DNA from: Oscillospiraceae bacterium
Lineage (GTDB): Bacteria; Bacillota; Clostridia; Oscillospirales; Ruminococcaceae
Length of the DNA: 64,000 nt
Direction of reading: 5' to 3'
NCBI GenBank assembly: GCA_017462785.1
Contig: JAFTQJ010000079.1
Coordinates: 1 to 64,000, forward strand
The notes under the pieces are model-generated. The model had not been told where the DNA came from. It made no database searches and saw nothing but the letters and a program-made list of their open reading frames with translations. The position numbers and the translations under genes were made by a program. This document shows positions 17,201 to 25,278 of this stretch, one piece after another. Each line of letters starts with the position of its first letter. Within the stretch, counting starts at the first letter, position 1.

Positions 17201-17547
17201 AGCCCACCGCTGCCATCGTACTTCTGGGTCATTTCATGCAGCTGATCATAGAATGCTGCCGATTCCTTTTCCTGCTCGGCAAACATCTTCTTCATGATCG
17301 CAAGGTCAAAAGCATCAACGGTACCGCTGCCGTCCATGTCCATGCCGGTGTCAATCGTCATTTTGACATTTGATTCGTTGTTGAGGAAGAAATGCTGTGC
17401 GGAAACAATATGCTCCGCTGTAATATCTTTTTCTTTGATACTCGTGCTCACAGCTCCTGCCTGCATCACAGGAAACAGCGGTACGACTGCATTCGCCATG
17501 AGTGCAAGTCCAGTCAGCGAAGCACGGATTCTGTTCATCTTTTTCAC
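14227..17547 (-). CDS. Secreted subtilisin-like protease with dockerin-like, Ig-like and BspA-type leucine-rich regions
   Basis: A 1106-residue secreted S8 protease (numbering from the GTG start). In order: signal peptide (to about 32); two EF-hand loops, DMDGSGTVDAFD (70-81) and KYDGSGGLSLDE (109-120, first Asp replaced by Lys), together dockerin-like; an inhibitor-like propeptide (125-187); a catalytic domain with Asp236 (VVDSG), His268 (HGTHVAG), oxyanion Asn351 and Ser414 (GTSMSAPH); a Big_2-type domain (about 480-560); and BspA-type leucine-rich repeats to the end. The GTG at 17547 is preceded by AAAGGAG at a 9-base distance; upstream ATGs have no site. The dockerin-like pair suggests attachment to a scaffoldin. 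The gene is more AT-rich than its neighbours. It stands alone with a consensus promoter and terminator. Confidence 0.85.
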   Translation of the reverse strand: MKKMNRIRASLTGLALMANAVVPLFPVMQAGAVSTSIKEKDITAEHIVSAQHFFLNNESNVKMTIDTGMDMDGSGTVDAFDLAIMKKMFAEQEKESAAFYDQLHEMTQKYDGSGGLSLDEAYSGRVIVQAYGEYDFSPYSPLEVLEGPDYLYFLQFGSIEDTEKCLTALRRDDHIDYAELDAQISLPPSDEAAAASVMALEEEDFYSWGVTAIEADQYAEYLSEYHDSSVIVAVVDSGIGDHPFFEGKIMEGYDFVNGDQIPNEEQSHGTHVAGTVLDCMRGVDVKIMPIKVFGPGKKGSISHIVMGINYAVKHGANVINLSLGGDCSNAMHAAIKNAVQNGVTVIVSAGNDAVNTVDYCPAHLEEAIVVSAIDSKLEKYIWTNYGNSVDVTAPGVAVYNTAPNGTFLTKTGTSMSAPHISAAAAMIKYANPKAEPAEIEQLLKDISMDLGAKGRDNYFGYGLPQLSNLIPNNPDIVPSITISETAVSLNAGEKHMLTADTVPSAQPLTWTSSNEAVVSVDGGVITAVSEGTADVTASFIYNSVSYAAECTVTVIDLSNDILMEGQCGDDVYYSLDGNGLLSITGTGAMWNYTAQGFFELTQYVHGESPFKNNAEIKAVAVSEGVTSLGDCAFVGCSQLKEVALPDSLTHIENYVFHSCTSLEEINIPQNVVKIGDKGYVEDIREDGVGGVLVSTAKVFAECTALKAVYVDDANPNFADDRGTLISGDRKTLLFIPLGMNEYIMSDELTELADNCAQNHPGLTELIVPDSVVKIGREAFRDCPNLANLKLNPGLEVIGARAFCGIPIVSLYIPNSVKTIEYEVFDECTSLASIEFAKYGVEPLVVQSRVFAMTAVSKVVLPERLIGISVAAFMSCNNLEAIELPRYDTVIADHKYALGTENTVIYGYADSTAEEHAKLFGKTFIAYEEQVDIPTSGELSETISWNYADGVLTISGEGDIPEFEWTSLSYDSILYTDEIAPWRIFRDEIKTIVIEEGITHISSGLFTHFYHLENIEFPDSLYWIDGYTFVSSGMKELVIPETVEYIGYWAFSFSEDLEKVTIYNKNCEFGVGRNGDIFPESTTIYGYTGSTAEAYATQFNRSFVAID

Positions 17548-17659
17548 CTGATCCATCTCCTTTGTTATCATTTTTAGTTTTACCAATTGACATGATTCGG
17601 GTGGTTACTGCTTCATTGCGGTTCACTCCTTTTTCACTTTCTACCCATTGTATAGCTGC

Positions 17660-17688
17660 ATTATAACATATTTTGTAATATTTGTCAA
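17660..17688 (-). promoter_or_regulatory. Promoter of the subtilisin gene (TTGACA-17-TATAAT)
   Basis: Exact consensus hexamers on the minus strand (-35 at 17683-17688, -10 at 17660-17665). The leader to the GTG is about 105 bases and contains a three-codon open frame (ATG AAG CAG TAA) behind an AAGGAG site. Confidence 0.8.
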
Positions 17689-17760
17689 TACATTTCATAT
17701 TTCGTTCAATATTTTTGTGCGACTCAAACGATTTATGGGGTGAGTTTTGTGCAAAATGAA

Positions 17761-17792
17761 AAAAGAGAAAAGCTTTGCGGCTTTTCTCTTTT
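17761..17792 (-). terminator. Terminator after the DUF6472-like gene
   Basis: Thirteen-base stem AAAAGAGAAAAGC/GCTTTTCTCTTTT, 17 bases after the stop codon at 17809; A and T runs on both sides allow action in both directions. Confidence 0.85.
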
Positions 17793-17808
17793 TTATGATC
17801 GCAGGTCG

Positions 17809-17979
17809 TTACTGCTTCCGTGCGATCTTGTATTCATCGCCGTCCCGATAGTAGGGGCAGTGCTGGTAGTGTCCCTGTACCATTCTTGCATACTCGTCCT
17901 CGTCGAGGTTCAGTTCACAGACATAGCAGTCCCATTCCTCGTCGTAGGCGTAATATGCACAGGTTTCACAATCGTCCAT
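17809..17979 (-). CDS. Small Cys-rich protein, DUF6472-like
   Basis: A 56-residue protein. It begins MDDCETCAYYAYDEE and has cysteines at 4, 7, 18, 21 and 41 plus a Tyr/Asp/Glu-rich core (ELNLDEDEYARM, CPYYRDGDEYKI). This matches my recollection of the DUF6472 family, small and widespread in Clostridia and of unknown function. The CxxC pairs at 4-7 and 18-21 suggest a zinc or iron knuckle. GGAGG lies 7 bases before the ATG. A strong terminator (18005-18026) stands between it and the flavin reductase gene, so it is expressed by read-through or a promoter I cannot see. Confidence 0.82.
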   Translation of the reverse strand: MDDCETCAYYAYDEEWDCYVCELNLDEDEYARMVQGHYQHCPYYRDGDEYKIARKQ

Positions 17980-18004
17980 ATGCTTCCTCCGTTTTCTGCA
18001 AAAA

Positions 18005-18026
18005 GCCTGCGGCTCACACCGCAGGC
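18005..18026 (-). terminator. Terminator after the flavin-reductase-like gene
   Basis: Eight-base stem GCCTGCGG/CCGCAGGC followed by TTTTTGC on the minus strand, just after the stop at 18033. Confidence 0.85.
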
Positions 18027-18032
18027 AATGCG

Positions 18033-18539
18033 TTATTCCTGTACATAGGCAGCCTTGATCCTGCCGATATACATCTTATGCATCGGGTCAGTGCCGTACC
18101 ACTTCTCACAGATTTCGGGCTGTGTAAAATGCTCCTCGCCCATCATCTGTGCATACATCTTCTCACAGATCAGCACAAACTTTGCCTCTGCGAATACGGT
18201 CGTGCCGTCAAGCTCCACTGGAGTCAGACCGGTTTCCTTTGCCTTGTCAAAGTCCCTGCCGGAATGGGTGCCGCAGAACTGCAGAGCCTTACGCTGCTGT
18301 TCAGGGAATACGCACACGCTGAAGGTGTCGTTCTCCTCCATGTAGCCGAAGGTGCGGCGGGAAGTTCTGACAACGGCTGTCATTGCGGGGCCGCCCCAGA
18401 TCACGCCCATTGCACCCCATGAAGCGGTCATGGTGTTATAGTCCTCCGGAGTTCCGGCGGTCAGCAGAAACCACTCATCCCCGATCGTTACAAAGGGATT
18501 GAGCTGAAGCTCCTTGATTTCCTTTTTTACAAATGCCAT
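18033..18539 (-). CDS. Flavin reductase-like (FMN-binding split-barrel) protein
   Basis: A 168-residue protein of the flavin-reductase-like family. NTMTASWGAMGVIWG is the typical FMN-binding strand-loop; VVRTSRRTFGYMEENDTFSVCVF and LQFCGTHSGRDFDK follow in family order. It probably binds FMN and reduces a small substrate or a partner protein; the substrate is unknown. The frame is open 124 codons further upstream, but AAAGGGTG before the ATG at 18539 and the family length fix this start. It lies alone between two terminators. Confidence 0.88.
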   Translation of the reverse strand: MAFVKKEIKELQLNPFVTIGDEWFLLTAGTPEDYNTMTASWGAMGVIWGGPAMTAVVRTSRRTFGYMEENDTFSVCVFPEQQRKALQFCGTHSGRDFDKAKETGLTPVELDGTTVFAEAKFVLICEKMYAQMMGEEHFTQPEICEKWYGTDPMHKMYIGRIKAAYVQE

Positions 18540-18599
18540 TGCATTCACCCTTTCTGTATCAATACTGTATGATATGCGAAATTGCCGCAGAATTATGAT

Positions 18600-18631
18600 A
18601 AACAGCAGCGAAACGGGTTCCGCTGCTGTTT
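18600..18631 (-). terminator. Terminator after the CD1247-like gene
   Basis: Eleven-base stem AAACAGCAGCG/CGCTGCTGTTT, 5 bases after the stop at 18637. Confidence 0.75.
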
Positions 18632-18636
18632 GCCGA

Positions 18637-19095
18637 TTATTCCTCTTCTTCCTCTGCGTCAGCGTCAAGAGAATTGAGTTCCTCAAGCTCCAGCTCGTCG
18701 AAATCAAATTCCAGCTCTTCGCCGCAGTTGGGACATACAGTTTCGCCCTCTTCAAGTGCTTCCTCATCCAGAACAATGCACTTGCCGCAGGTAGGGCAGA
18801 TGGTTTCGTACTGCTCATCTGCATCGAATGCTTCATCCGCTTCGGAAACAGAAGTACAGAAATCACAGCTGCAGCCGTCCTTGTCATCAAGCAGAAGCTC
18901 CTCGACATCACCCAGATCGGAATCCAGAATATCGCAAAGCTCTTCCAGCTCCATGATGCGGTCCTCCAGCTCCTCTGTGTACTGCTTCATCTCATCGAGA
19001 GCGTCACAGATCGCAGCGAACACCTTGCCCTCCTTGGAGGTAGCTTCAATATCCAAACCTGCCAGCAGGCCCTTCAAGTAAGAAATCTTATCCAT
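18637..19095 (-). CDS. CD1247-like protein with zinc-ribbon and acidic tail
   Basis: A 152-residue protein. The N-terminal 60 residues (MDKISYLKGLLAGL, then a coiled-coil ELEDRIMELEELCDIL) match the CD1247 N-terminal domain seen after efp in many Clostridia. The middle has CxCxxC and the end has a two-knuckle zinc ribbon, CPTCGKC and CPNCGEE, then a run of acidic residues. Function is unknown. The ATG at 19095 is chosen because the family begins MDK. It follows efp by 43 bases, so it is probably co-transcribed with it. Confidence 0.85.
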   Translation of the reverse strand: MDKISYLKGLLAGLDIEATSKEGKVFAAICDALDEMKQYTEELEDRIMELEELCDILDSDLGDVEELLLDDKDGCSCDFCTSVSEADEAFDADEQYETICPTCGKCIVLDEEALEEGETVCPNCGEELEFDFDELELEELNSLDADAEEEEE

Positions 19096-19138
19096 ATTCT
19101 TTCCCATCCTTTCGGAATCGTTCAGCGGAAAACGGGTT

Positions 19139-19696
19139 TTATGCACGTTCCATGTACTCGCCGGTTCTTGTATCGATACGGATCATATCGCCTTCATCAA
19201 TGAACAGCGGAACTCTGATCTCTGCACCTGTTTCCAGAGTTGCAGGCTTGGTTGCGTTGGTAGCTGTATCGCCCTTGAAGCCGGGATCGGTCTGTGTTAC
19301 CTGAAGCTCTACAAAGTAGGGCGGCTCAACACCGAATACATTGCCCTTGTAGGACAGAACCTTAACTTCCATGTTCTCCTTGACAAACTTGAAGTTGTCA
19401 CCGAGCTTGTCAGCCTCGATCGGGAGCTGCTCATAGGTCTCAACATCCATGAAGTAGTACAGACCACCGTCCTCATAGAGGTACTGCATGTCCTTACGCT
19501 CGATGAATGCGGTCGGGAACTTTTCAGTCGGGTTGAAGGAACGCTCAACCACTGCACCGGTGATGACATTCTTGAACTTGGTTCTTACAAATGCGGCACC
19601 CTTGCCCGGCTTTACATGCTGGAATTCTACAACCTGTACAACGTTGCCGTCCATTTCAAATGTAACACCGTTTCTGAAATCGCCTGCTGTAATCAT
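19139..19696 (-). CDS. efp: Elongation factor P
   Basis: A 185-residue protein with the KOW-like N-terminal domain ([32 protein letters not shown], carrying the tip Lys of the modification loop), the OB middle domain and the C-terminal signature ([32 protein letters not shown]). It relieves ribosome stalling at proline stretches. The Pro-rich 925-residue protein at 55347-58124 is an obvious client. GGAGG stands 9 bases before the ATG. Confidence 0.98.
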   Translation of the reverse strand: MITAGDFRNGVTFEMDGNVVQVVEFQHVKPGKGAAFVRTKFKNVITGAVVERSFNPTEKFPTAFIERKDMQYLYEDGGLYYFMDVETYEQLPIEADKLGDNFKFVKENMEVKVLSYKGNVFGVEPPYFVELQVTQTDPGFKGDTATNATKPATLETGAEIRVPLFIDEGDMIRIDTRTGEYMERA

Positions 19697-19732
19697 AAAA
19701 ATAAACCTCCGTAAATTCTGATCTTCTCAGCA

Positions 19733-19762
19733 TGCCGCCGCATGGTATACGCCGGCGGCATC
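19733..19762. other. Hairpin between pepP and efp
   Basis: Nine-base stem ATGCCGCCG/CGGCGGCAT in the 129-base gap. No T run follows on the minus strand. It may be an end for the pepP transcript or part of the efp leader. Confidence 0.4.
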
Positions 19763-19825
19763 TGAACACTCATATATACTATTTTACACTAAAACCGAAA
19801 TTTTTTCAATAGATATTTGAAAATA

Positions 19826-20896
19826 TTACAGGCATATCAATTTCTTTGTGAACTTTGTCAAATTTTCACATCCATTTTCATTGATATGCACAAAATCTTC
19901 AATACGAACACCGAATTTGCCTGCCAGATAGATGCCGGGTTCCACGGTCACAACGTTGCCGCATGCCAGTTTTTTCTGGAGTTTCGGGCTTGCGTTGGGG
20001 AATTCGTGGATCTCCAGACCAACTCCATGCCCGAGGGAGTGTCCGAAATATTCCCCGTAGCCTGCGTCCGTGATGATGTCCCTTGCGATCTTGTCAAGCT
20101 CGTGTCCGGTGATGTCGGGAGCAGCGTTTGCGAGAGCAGCCTCCTGTGCACGGAGCACGGTGTCATAGACCAGCTGCATTTCCTCCGTGGGTGTTCCCAC
20201 GCAGACGGTTCTGGTCATGTCGCTGTGGTAGCCGTCCACAACTGCACCGAAATCCATCAAGACAAAATCACCTTTCTGCACCTGCCGGTCATCGGGTACG
20301 CCGTGCGGCATGGACGTGTGGGCACCGGTGAGGGCGATCGTTTCAAACGACAGATCCTCGGCACCGGCTTTTCGCATGTGGAAATCGAGTGCCAGTGCGA
20401 TCTCACGCTCCGTCATGCCCTCGTGAAGCTGTTCAAGCAGAGCATGCAGGGCATCCTCAGCGAGTGCCTGTGCCGCCTTGATCTTCGCCAGCTCCTGTGC
20501 TGTTTTCACCGTGCGGAGGTCATAGAGAGCCGTGGTGAGGGTGTCATCCGTGAGGAATGCAAAGCCCTCAAGCTTCTGCTGATAAACCGTCAGCCGCTGG
20601 AGCGTCAGGCTGCCCGATTCCACTGCAATCGTTTGGGCATTGTGGTGCTCCAGCAGTTCACGGATCTGGCTGTAAGTGTCCTTCTGCTCGATCACTTCAC
20701 AATGTCTGACGACCTGCCTTGCTTTTTCGATATAGCGGAAATCAATGAGCAGATAGCTCTTCTCCGGAAAGACCAGTACGGTTCCTGCGGAGGATTTCAT
20801 GCCGGTCAGGTAGCGGCGGCTGATGTCATCGGTGATGAGGGCACAGTCCGCTTTCCCCTGCATCGCCTGCATGAGGCGTTCTGTGCGTGTTCTCAT
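19826..20896 (-). CDS. M24 aminopeptidase, Xaa-Pro type
   Basis: A 356-residue M24B peptidase that removes the N-terminal residue before proline. An N-terminal creatinase-like domain precedes the pita-bread domain with the five metal ligands: Asp in FGAVVDGYHSDMTR (two Asp), His in GHSLGHGVGL, Glu in EPGIY and Glu in VRIEDFV. It is cytoplasmic. It overlaps aroQ by 4 bases, and this aroQ-pepP-efp order is common in Clostridia. GGAG lies 8 bases before the ATG. Confidence 0.95.
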   Translation of the reverse strand: MRTRTERLMQAMQGKADCALITDDISRRYLTGMKSSAGTVLVFPEKSYLLIDFRYIEKARQVVRHCEVIEQKDTYSQIRELLEHHNAQTIAVESGSLTLQRLTVYQQKLEGFAFLTDDTLTTALYDLRTVKTAQELAKIKAAQALAEDALHALLEQLHEGMTEREIALALDFHMRKAGAEDLSFETIALTGAHTSMPHGVPDDRQVQKGDFVLMDFGAVVDGYHSDMTRTVCVGTPTEEMQLVYDTVLRAQEAALANAAPDITGHELDKIARDIITDAGYGEYFGHSLGHGVGLEIHEFPNASPKLQKKLACGNVVTVEPGIYLAGKFGVRIEDFVHINENGCENLTKFTKKLICL

Positions 20897-21330
20897 GCTT
20901 CCATCTCCGCAAGTGCAGTGATGCCGAGGTAGTAGCTTTGCAGTCCGAAACCGGAAATACTGCCCTTGCAGACGGGGGCGATCACGGAATGGGAACGGAA
21001 CGCATCACGGGCAAAAATATTGCTGATATGCACCTCGATACAGGGAATTCTGATCGCCTTGATCGCATCGGAAATGGCGTAGCTGTAATGGGTATAGGCA
21101 CCGGCATTGAGTACCACGCCGAAGAATTCTGTTCTTGCGGCATGGAGCTTGTCGATGATCGCACCCTCATGGTTGGACTGGAAGATCTCGCATTCCAGAC
21201 CGAGCTTCTCTGCATGAGCCATGATATTTTCATTCAGCTTGTCGAAGCTCACATCACCGTAGATCCCCGGCTCACGCTCACCGAGCAGGTTCAGATTGGG
21301 TCCGTGGATGACCAGAATTTTTCTTTTCAT
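20893..21330 (-). CDS. aroQ: 3-dehydroquinate dehydratase, type II
   Basis: A 145-residue enzyme of the shikimate pathway, normal for type II. Motifs are GPNLNLLGEREPGIYG (with the catalytic Tyr), QSNHEGAIID, LNAGAYTHYS and EVHISN, with the RxHS pair (FRSHS). It overlaps the HAD phosphatase gene by 4 bases and pepP by 4. GGAGG precedes the ATG. Confidence 0.97.
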   Translation of the reverse strand: MKRKILVIHGPNLNLLGEREPGIYGDVSFDKLNENIMAHAEKLGLECEIFQSNHEGAIIDKLHAARTEFFGVVLNAGAYTHYSYAISDAIKAIRIPCIEVHISNIFARDAFRSHSVIAPVCKGSISGFGLQSYYLGITALAEMEA

Positions 21331-21827
21331 TTGGATTCCTCCGTTTCATAATGTTTCGGGAGAAAGGGCTTCTCCATGAAACGCTTGAATTTAAAAAACG
21401 CCGTCGTTTCCAGCTCCATCGGCGGAACATAGATGCTCTTCACGCCGAACCAGTTCGCACCGAGGATGTCGGTGAAGATCTGATCGCCCACCACGCAGAG
21501 CTGTTCCTTGGGAAGCTGCATGCTTTCCATGGCACGGGCAAATCCGGCGGACAGCGGTTTTTGGCTGTCGCAGATGCACGGAACGCCCAGACGTTCTGCA
21601 AACGGCTCGACTCGGGGCGGATGATTGTTGGAAACCAGCCGCATCTGGATGCCGGCAGCCTTCATGGAAGCCAGCCACGCCTCCACGCCCTGTGCAGGCT
21701 CGGGGTTGTCATGCGTTGTCAGCGTATTGTCAATGTCCAGCAGCAGTCCCCGGATCCCCATGCTTTGCAGCATCATGGGTGTGATCCGGCACACACTGCG
21801 TACAGCCTTTGTTGACCGGAATAACAT
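21327..21827 (-). CDS. YqeG-family HAD phosphatase
   Basis: A 166-residue HAD hydrolase of the YqeG (IIIA) type. The nucleophile motif is LLDIDNTLTTHD; motif II is VSNNHPPRVE; motif III is CVVGDQIFTDILGAN. The physiological substrate is not settled for the family; plant and cyanobacterial relatives act on phosphatidylglycerophosphate. The ATG at 21827 is chosen for its GGAGG and for the family-like start MLFRSTKAV. It leads a three-gene overlapping run with aroQ and pepP. Confidence 0.88.
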   Translation of the reverse strand: MLFRSTKAVRSVCRITPMMLQSMGIRGLLLDIDNTLTTHDNPEPAQGVEAWLASMKAAGIQMRLVSNNHPPRVEPFAERLGVPCICDSQKPLSAGFARAMESMQLPKEQLCVVGDQIFTDILGANWFGVKSIYVPPMELETTAFFKFKRFMEKPFLPKHYETEESK

Positions 21828-21912
21828 ACTGCCTCCATTCCGCCGGATCACCGGCATAAAAAACATGGACGCACCATCCGGTACGCCCACGGGGTTGCCC
21901 CAATTGTTCAGA

Positions 21913-22086
21913 TTAATACTTTCTCTTGCGAGCTGCCTCGGACTTCTTCTTACGCTTTACTGAAGGCTTTTCGTAATGTTCTCTCTTACGAACCTCAGCA
22001 ATCACGCCGTCCTTGGCACAGGATCTCTTGAAACGCTTCAGAGCGGTATCCAGAGACTCGTTCTTGCCAACTCGTACTTCTGCCAT
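21913..22086 (-). CDS. rpsU: 30S ribosomal protein S21
   Basis: A 57-residue basic protein reading [20 protein letters not shown], then [19 protein letters not shown] and a Lys/Arg tail ending KRKY. This is full-length S21. GGGAGGG lies 9 bases before the ATG at 22086. It has its own promoter; the HAD-aroQ-pepP genes follow after 85 bases and may be read from the same start. Confidence 0.97.
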   Translation of the reverse strand: MAEVRVGKNESLDTALKRFKRSCAKDGVIAEVRKREHYEKPSVKRKKKSEAARKRKY

Positions 22087-22229
22087 TTACTATTCCCTCC
22101 CTTTGCCACCAAGACAGAGGTTCTATCCGACAGTTCCCTGCATTGGATAGTTATTACTAAACTTCCCTTGCGAGAAGGTAGTTGTCAACCACATCTTTAA
22201 TGTACATACTATTATATAGGCATACATAA

Positions 22230-22258
22230 AGTATAGCATATCCCACCGGATTTGTCAA
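22230..22258 (-). promoter_or_regulatory. Promoter of rpsU (TTGACA-17-TATACT)
   Basis: -35 at 22253-22258 and -10 at 22230-22235 on the minus strand. The leader is about 135 bases and contains an imperfect hairpin (CTATCC/GGATAG at about 22122-22149). Confidence 0.75.
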
Positions 22259-22287
22259 GGCGTTTTCAAGCTATTTAGTGAAATTTG

Positions 22288-24696
22288 TTATTTTACAACA
22301 AAATTCACAAGCTTATTTTGTACATAAATCTGCTTGAGCATCTGCTTGCCTTCAATTGCCTCCGCAACCTTCGGTTCCGCAGCTGCCTGAGCGAGTACAT
22401 CATCCTTCTCTGCACCGACTGCAATGTTCATCTTTGTGCGGATCTTGCCGTTCACCTGCACAACGATCTCCACGGTTTCATCCACGCAGAGTGCTTCGTC
22501 ATACTTCGGCCAAGCCTGTTCATTCAGCACACCCTCAAAGCCGCAGATCTCGTACAGCTCTTCGGTCATATGCGGTGCAAACGGGTTGAGCAGCATCAGC
22601 AGTGTACGGTATTCTGCACGGGTCACGGTGCCGGTCACATAAATATCATTCACCAGAGCCATCATTGCTGCGATCGCAGTGTTGAACTTCAGGCTCTCGA
22701 TGTCCTCAGAAACCTTCTTGATGGTCTTGTGGACAGCGGAGGTCAGCTCCGGACGGTATGCATCGCCGTCGCTCAGGAAGTCCTGCATTGCCCATACTCT
22801 GTCGAGGAAACGCTTGCAGCCCTTGATGCTGGACGGGCTCCACGGTGCGGTCTTTTCAAAGTCGCCGATGAACATCTCATACAGACGGAGGGTATCCGCA
22901 CCGTACTGACGGATGACATCATCGGGGTTGATGACATTGCCTCTGGACTTGGACATCTTCTGACCATCCTCGCCGAGGATCATACCGTGGGAGGTACGCT
23001 TCATGTAGGGTTCCTTGTGTGCAACTGCACCGATGTCATAGAGGAACTTGTTCCAGAATCTGGAGTAGAGCAGGTGGAGTGTGGTGTGCTCCATACCGCC
23101 GTTGTACCAGTCTACGGGCATCCAGTATTCGAGAGCTTCCTTGGATGCGAGAGCTGTGTCATTCTTCGGGTCGCAGTAACGCAGGAAGTACCAGCTGGAG
23201 CCTGCCCACTGGGGCATGGTATCGGTTTCACGCTTTGCCGGACCGCCGCAGCAGGGGCAAGTGGTATTGATGAAGCTCTCCAGAGTGGAAAGCGGAGATT
23301 CGCCGTTATCGGTGGGCATGTAGCTGTCCACATCGGGCAGACGCAGCGGCAGCTCTTCCTCAGGAATTGCAACCCAGCCGCACTTCTCGCAGTTTACAAG
23401 CGGGATGGGTTCGCCCCAGTATCTCTGACGGCTGAATACCCAGTCACGGAGCTTGAAGTTCACCTTGCGGTGACCTACCTTGTTCTCTTCCAGCCAGTCC
23501 TTGATCTTCACCTTGGCATCCTCAACGCTCAGACCTGTGAGGAAGCCAGAGTTCACCATTACGCCGGTTGCACAGTCTGTGAAGGCAGCCTCTTCGATGT
23601 TGCCGCCTGCAACGACCTCGACCATATCAATGCCGAATACCTTTGCGAATTCCCAGTCACGGTCATCATGTGCCGGAACAGCCATGATCGCACCGGTGCC
23701 GTAGCTCATCAGAACATAGTCGGAAATGAAGATCGGGATCTCCTTACCGTTGACGGGGTTGACTGCACGCACGCCCTTGAGCTGTACGCCGGTCTTGTCC
23801 TTGTTCATTTCGGTTCTGTCGAAATCGGACTTCTTTGCAGCCTTTTCCTGATATGCTGCGATTTCATCATTATTCTCCAGTACATCTGCCCACTTTTCAA
23901 GCATCGGATGCTCGGGAGCAATGACCATGTAGGTTGCACCGAACAGGGTGTCGGGACGGGTGGTATATACGGTCAGGGTATCGCCTGTGGTGGTCTTGAA
24001 ATCCACCTCGGCACCCTCGGAGCGGCCGATCCAGTTGGTCTGGGTGGTGCGGATCCTGTCGAGGTAGTTGACCTCATCCAGATCGTCGATCAGCTTCTGT
24101 GCATACTCTGTGATCTTGAGCATCCACTGGCTCTTGACCTTGCGGACAACTTCGCCGTTGCAGCGTTCGCAGCAGCCGCCGACAACTTCCTCATTCGCCA
24201 GAACGACCTTACAGGAAGTACACCAGTTCACAGCCATTTCCTTCTTATATGCCAGACCCTGCTTGAACAGCTGGATGAAGATCCACTGTGTCCACTTGAA
24301 ATAGTCGGGATCGGTGGTGTTCACCTCACGCTCCCAGTCAAAGGACAGACCGAGGGATTTCAGCTGTTCCTTGAAACGTGCCACATTCTTTTCGGTCACG
24401 ATCGCCGGATGGATCTTGTTCTTGATCGCAAAGTTTTCAGTCGGCAGACCGAATGCGTCCCAGCCCATCGGGAAGAGCACATTGTAGCCCTCCAGACGGC
24501 GTTTTCTGGAAACGATGTCCATAGCGGTGTAAGGTCTGGGATGACCGATGTGCAGACCCTGACCGGACGGATACGGGAACTCTACCAGTGCATAGAATTT
24601 CGGCTTGGAATAGTCATTTCCAGCACGGAAGGTATGATGCTCGTCCCAGTAGCCCTGCCACTTCTTTTCAATGCGTTCGTAATCGTACTTTGCCAT
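22288..24696 (-). CDS. leuS: Leucyl-tRNA synthetase
   Basis: An 802-residue class I synthetase. HIGH motif in [16 protein letters not shown], a zinc-type CxxC cluster (CTSC...CCERC), the CP1 editing domain with TTRPDTLFG, a second zinc site (CEKCGW, CPCCGG), KMSKS in [11 protein letters not shown] and the anticodon-binding C-terminal part. The ATG at 24696 has AAAGGA before it and gives the usual [14 protein letters not shown] start. It follows rsfS by 30 bases. No T-box leader is present immediately upstream, so it depends on the operon promoter. Confidence 0.98.
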   Translation of the reverse strand: MAKYDYERIEKKWQGYWDEHHTFRAGNDYSKPKFYALVEFPYPSGQGLHIGHPRPYTAMDIVSRKRRLEGYNVLFPMGWDAFGLPTENFAIKNKIHPAIVTEKNVARFKEQLKSLGLSFDWEREVNTTDPDYFKWTQWIFIQLFKQGLAYKKEMAVNWCTSCKVVLANEEVVGGCCERCNGEVVRKVKSQWMLKITEYAQKLIDDLDEVNYLDRIRTTQTNWIGRSEGAEVDFKTTTGDTLTVYTTRPDTLFGATYMVIAPEHPMLEKWADVLENNDEIAAYQEKAAKKSDFDRTEMNKDKTGVQLKGVRAVNPVNGKEIPIFISDYVLMSYGTGAIMAVPAHDDRDWEFAKVFGIDMVEVVAGGNIEEAAFTDCATGVMVNSGFLTGLSVEDAKVKIKDWLEENKVGHRKVNFKLRDWVFSRQRYWGEPIPLVNCEKCGWVAIPEEELPLRLPDVDSYMPTDNGESPLSTLESFINTTCPCCGGPAKRETDTMPQWAGSSWYFLRYCDPKNDTALASKEALEYWMPVDWYNGGMEHTTLHLLYSRFWNKFLYDIGAVAHKEPYMKRTSHGMILGEDGQKMSKSRGNVINPDDVIRQYGADTLRLYEMFIGDFEKTAPWSPSSIKGCKRFLDRVWAMQDFLSDGDAYRPELTSAVHKTIKKVSEDIESLKFNTAIAAMMALVNDIYVTGTVTRAEYRTLLMLLNPFAPHMTEELYEICGFEGVLNEQAWPKYDEALCVDETVEIVVQVNGKIRTKMNIAVGAEKDDVLAQAAAEPKVAEAIEGKQMLKQIYVQNKLVNFVVK

Positions 24697-24726
24697 AGTG
24701 AATCCTTCTTTCTGTATCATGTTAGC

Positions 24727-25092
24727 TTACGCTTCTTCTGTTTGAATGAACTGGGAAATGTCCACATCCTCTGCATCGCCCCAGAGCTGTTCGAGGCGGT
24801 AGAAGCTACGCATTTCCTGATAGAACACATGCACAATGACATCGGAATAGTCCAGAATATACCAGTTGGAGCCATTCATGCCCTCCTTATGTGCCGGTTC
24901 AATGCCCTGCTGACCGAGGCGGAAATCCACCTCATCCGCCAGTGTACGGGTATGGGTATTGCTGTTACCGCTTGCAATCACAAAATAATCGCCGAGGGAG
25001 GAACGGTCTGTGATCTTCAGAACACGGATATCCTCCGCACGCTTGGCATCGAGTGCCTGTACGATTTCCTTGATTTTTTCTTCTGCTGTCAT
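24727..25092 (-). CDS. rsfS: Ribosomal silencing factor RsfS
   Basis: A 121-residue protein of the RsfS/Iojap family that binds L14 and blocks subunit joining in starvation. Motifs are DIRVLKITDRSSLGDYFVIASGNS and the C-terminal SNWYILDYSDVIVHVFYQEMRSFYRLEQLWGDA. The ATG at 25092 is preceded by AAGGAG at 8 bases; the in-frame ATG three codons earlier is too close to it. It lies between the LCP gene and leuS, as in other Clostridia. Confidence 0.95.
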   Translation of the reverse strand: MTAEEKIKEIVQALDAKRAEDIRVLKITDRSSLGDYFVIASGNSNTHTRTLADEVDFRLGQQGIEPAHKEGMNGSNWYILDYSDVIVHVFYQEMRSFYRLEQLWGDAEDVDISQFIQTEEA

Positions 25093-25113
25093 GCATTTCA
25101 CTCCTTATCATTT

Positions 25114-25261
25114 ATTCAGCAATGAATGTCAGGTTTTTCATCAGGATGGAGATTCCAGAACTGCCCTTCTCCGAGAGGAGGGGGATGGGACCGGTGCTCC
25201 GCACCGGAACCGGCAAAGGCTAACGCCTTTTGAAACCAACATCACTCCATTATTGCTGAAT
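25114..25261. mobile_element. MITE-like palindromic element between LCP gene and rsfS
   Basis: Terminal inverted repeats ATTCAGCAATGAATG (25114-25128) and the complement of 25248-25261 differ by one base insertion. Inside are hairpins CCGGTGC/GCACCGG (25191-25207) and AAAGGC/GCCTTT (25215-25230) and a purine/pyrimidine-skewed block (25165-25189). The layout recalls the element at 849-1080, which also has an AAAGG hairpin and a G-rich palindrome. There is no coding capacity. It may end the transcript of the LCP gene. Confidence 0.5.
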
Positions 25262-25278
25262 CAACAGTCAATGATTTG

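Noticed and set aside
17581..17698. Coding region upstream of the subtilisin start
   Set aside because: The open frame there crosses the consensus promoter and leads into the wrong phase over the signal peptide; the GTG at 17547 has the ribosome site.
22285..25125. 946-codon open frame on the plus strand
   Set aside because: Antisense to leuS and rsfS; a by-product of codon bias in the real genes.
25093..25278. T-box leader for leuS
   Set aside because: No AGGGTGGNACCGCG-like box or specifier stem is visible; the gap is a palindromic element and rsfS lies between it and leuS.
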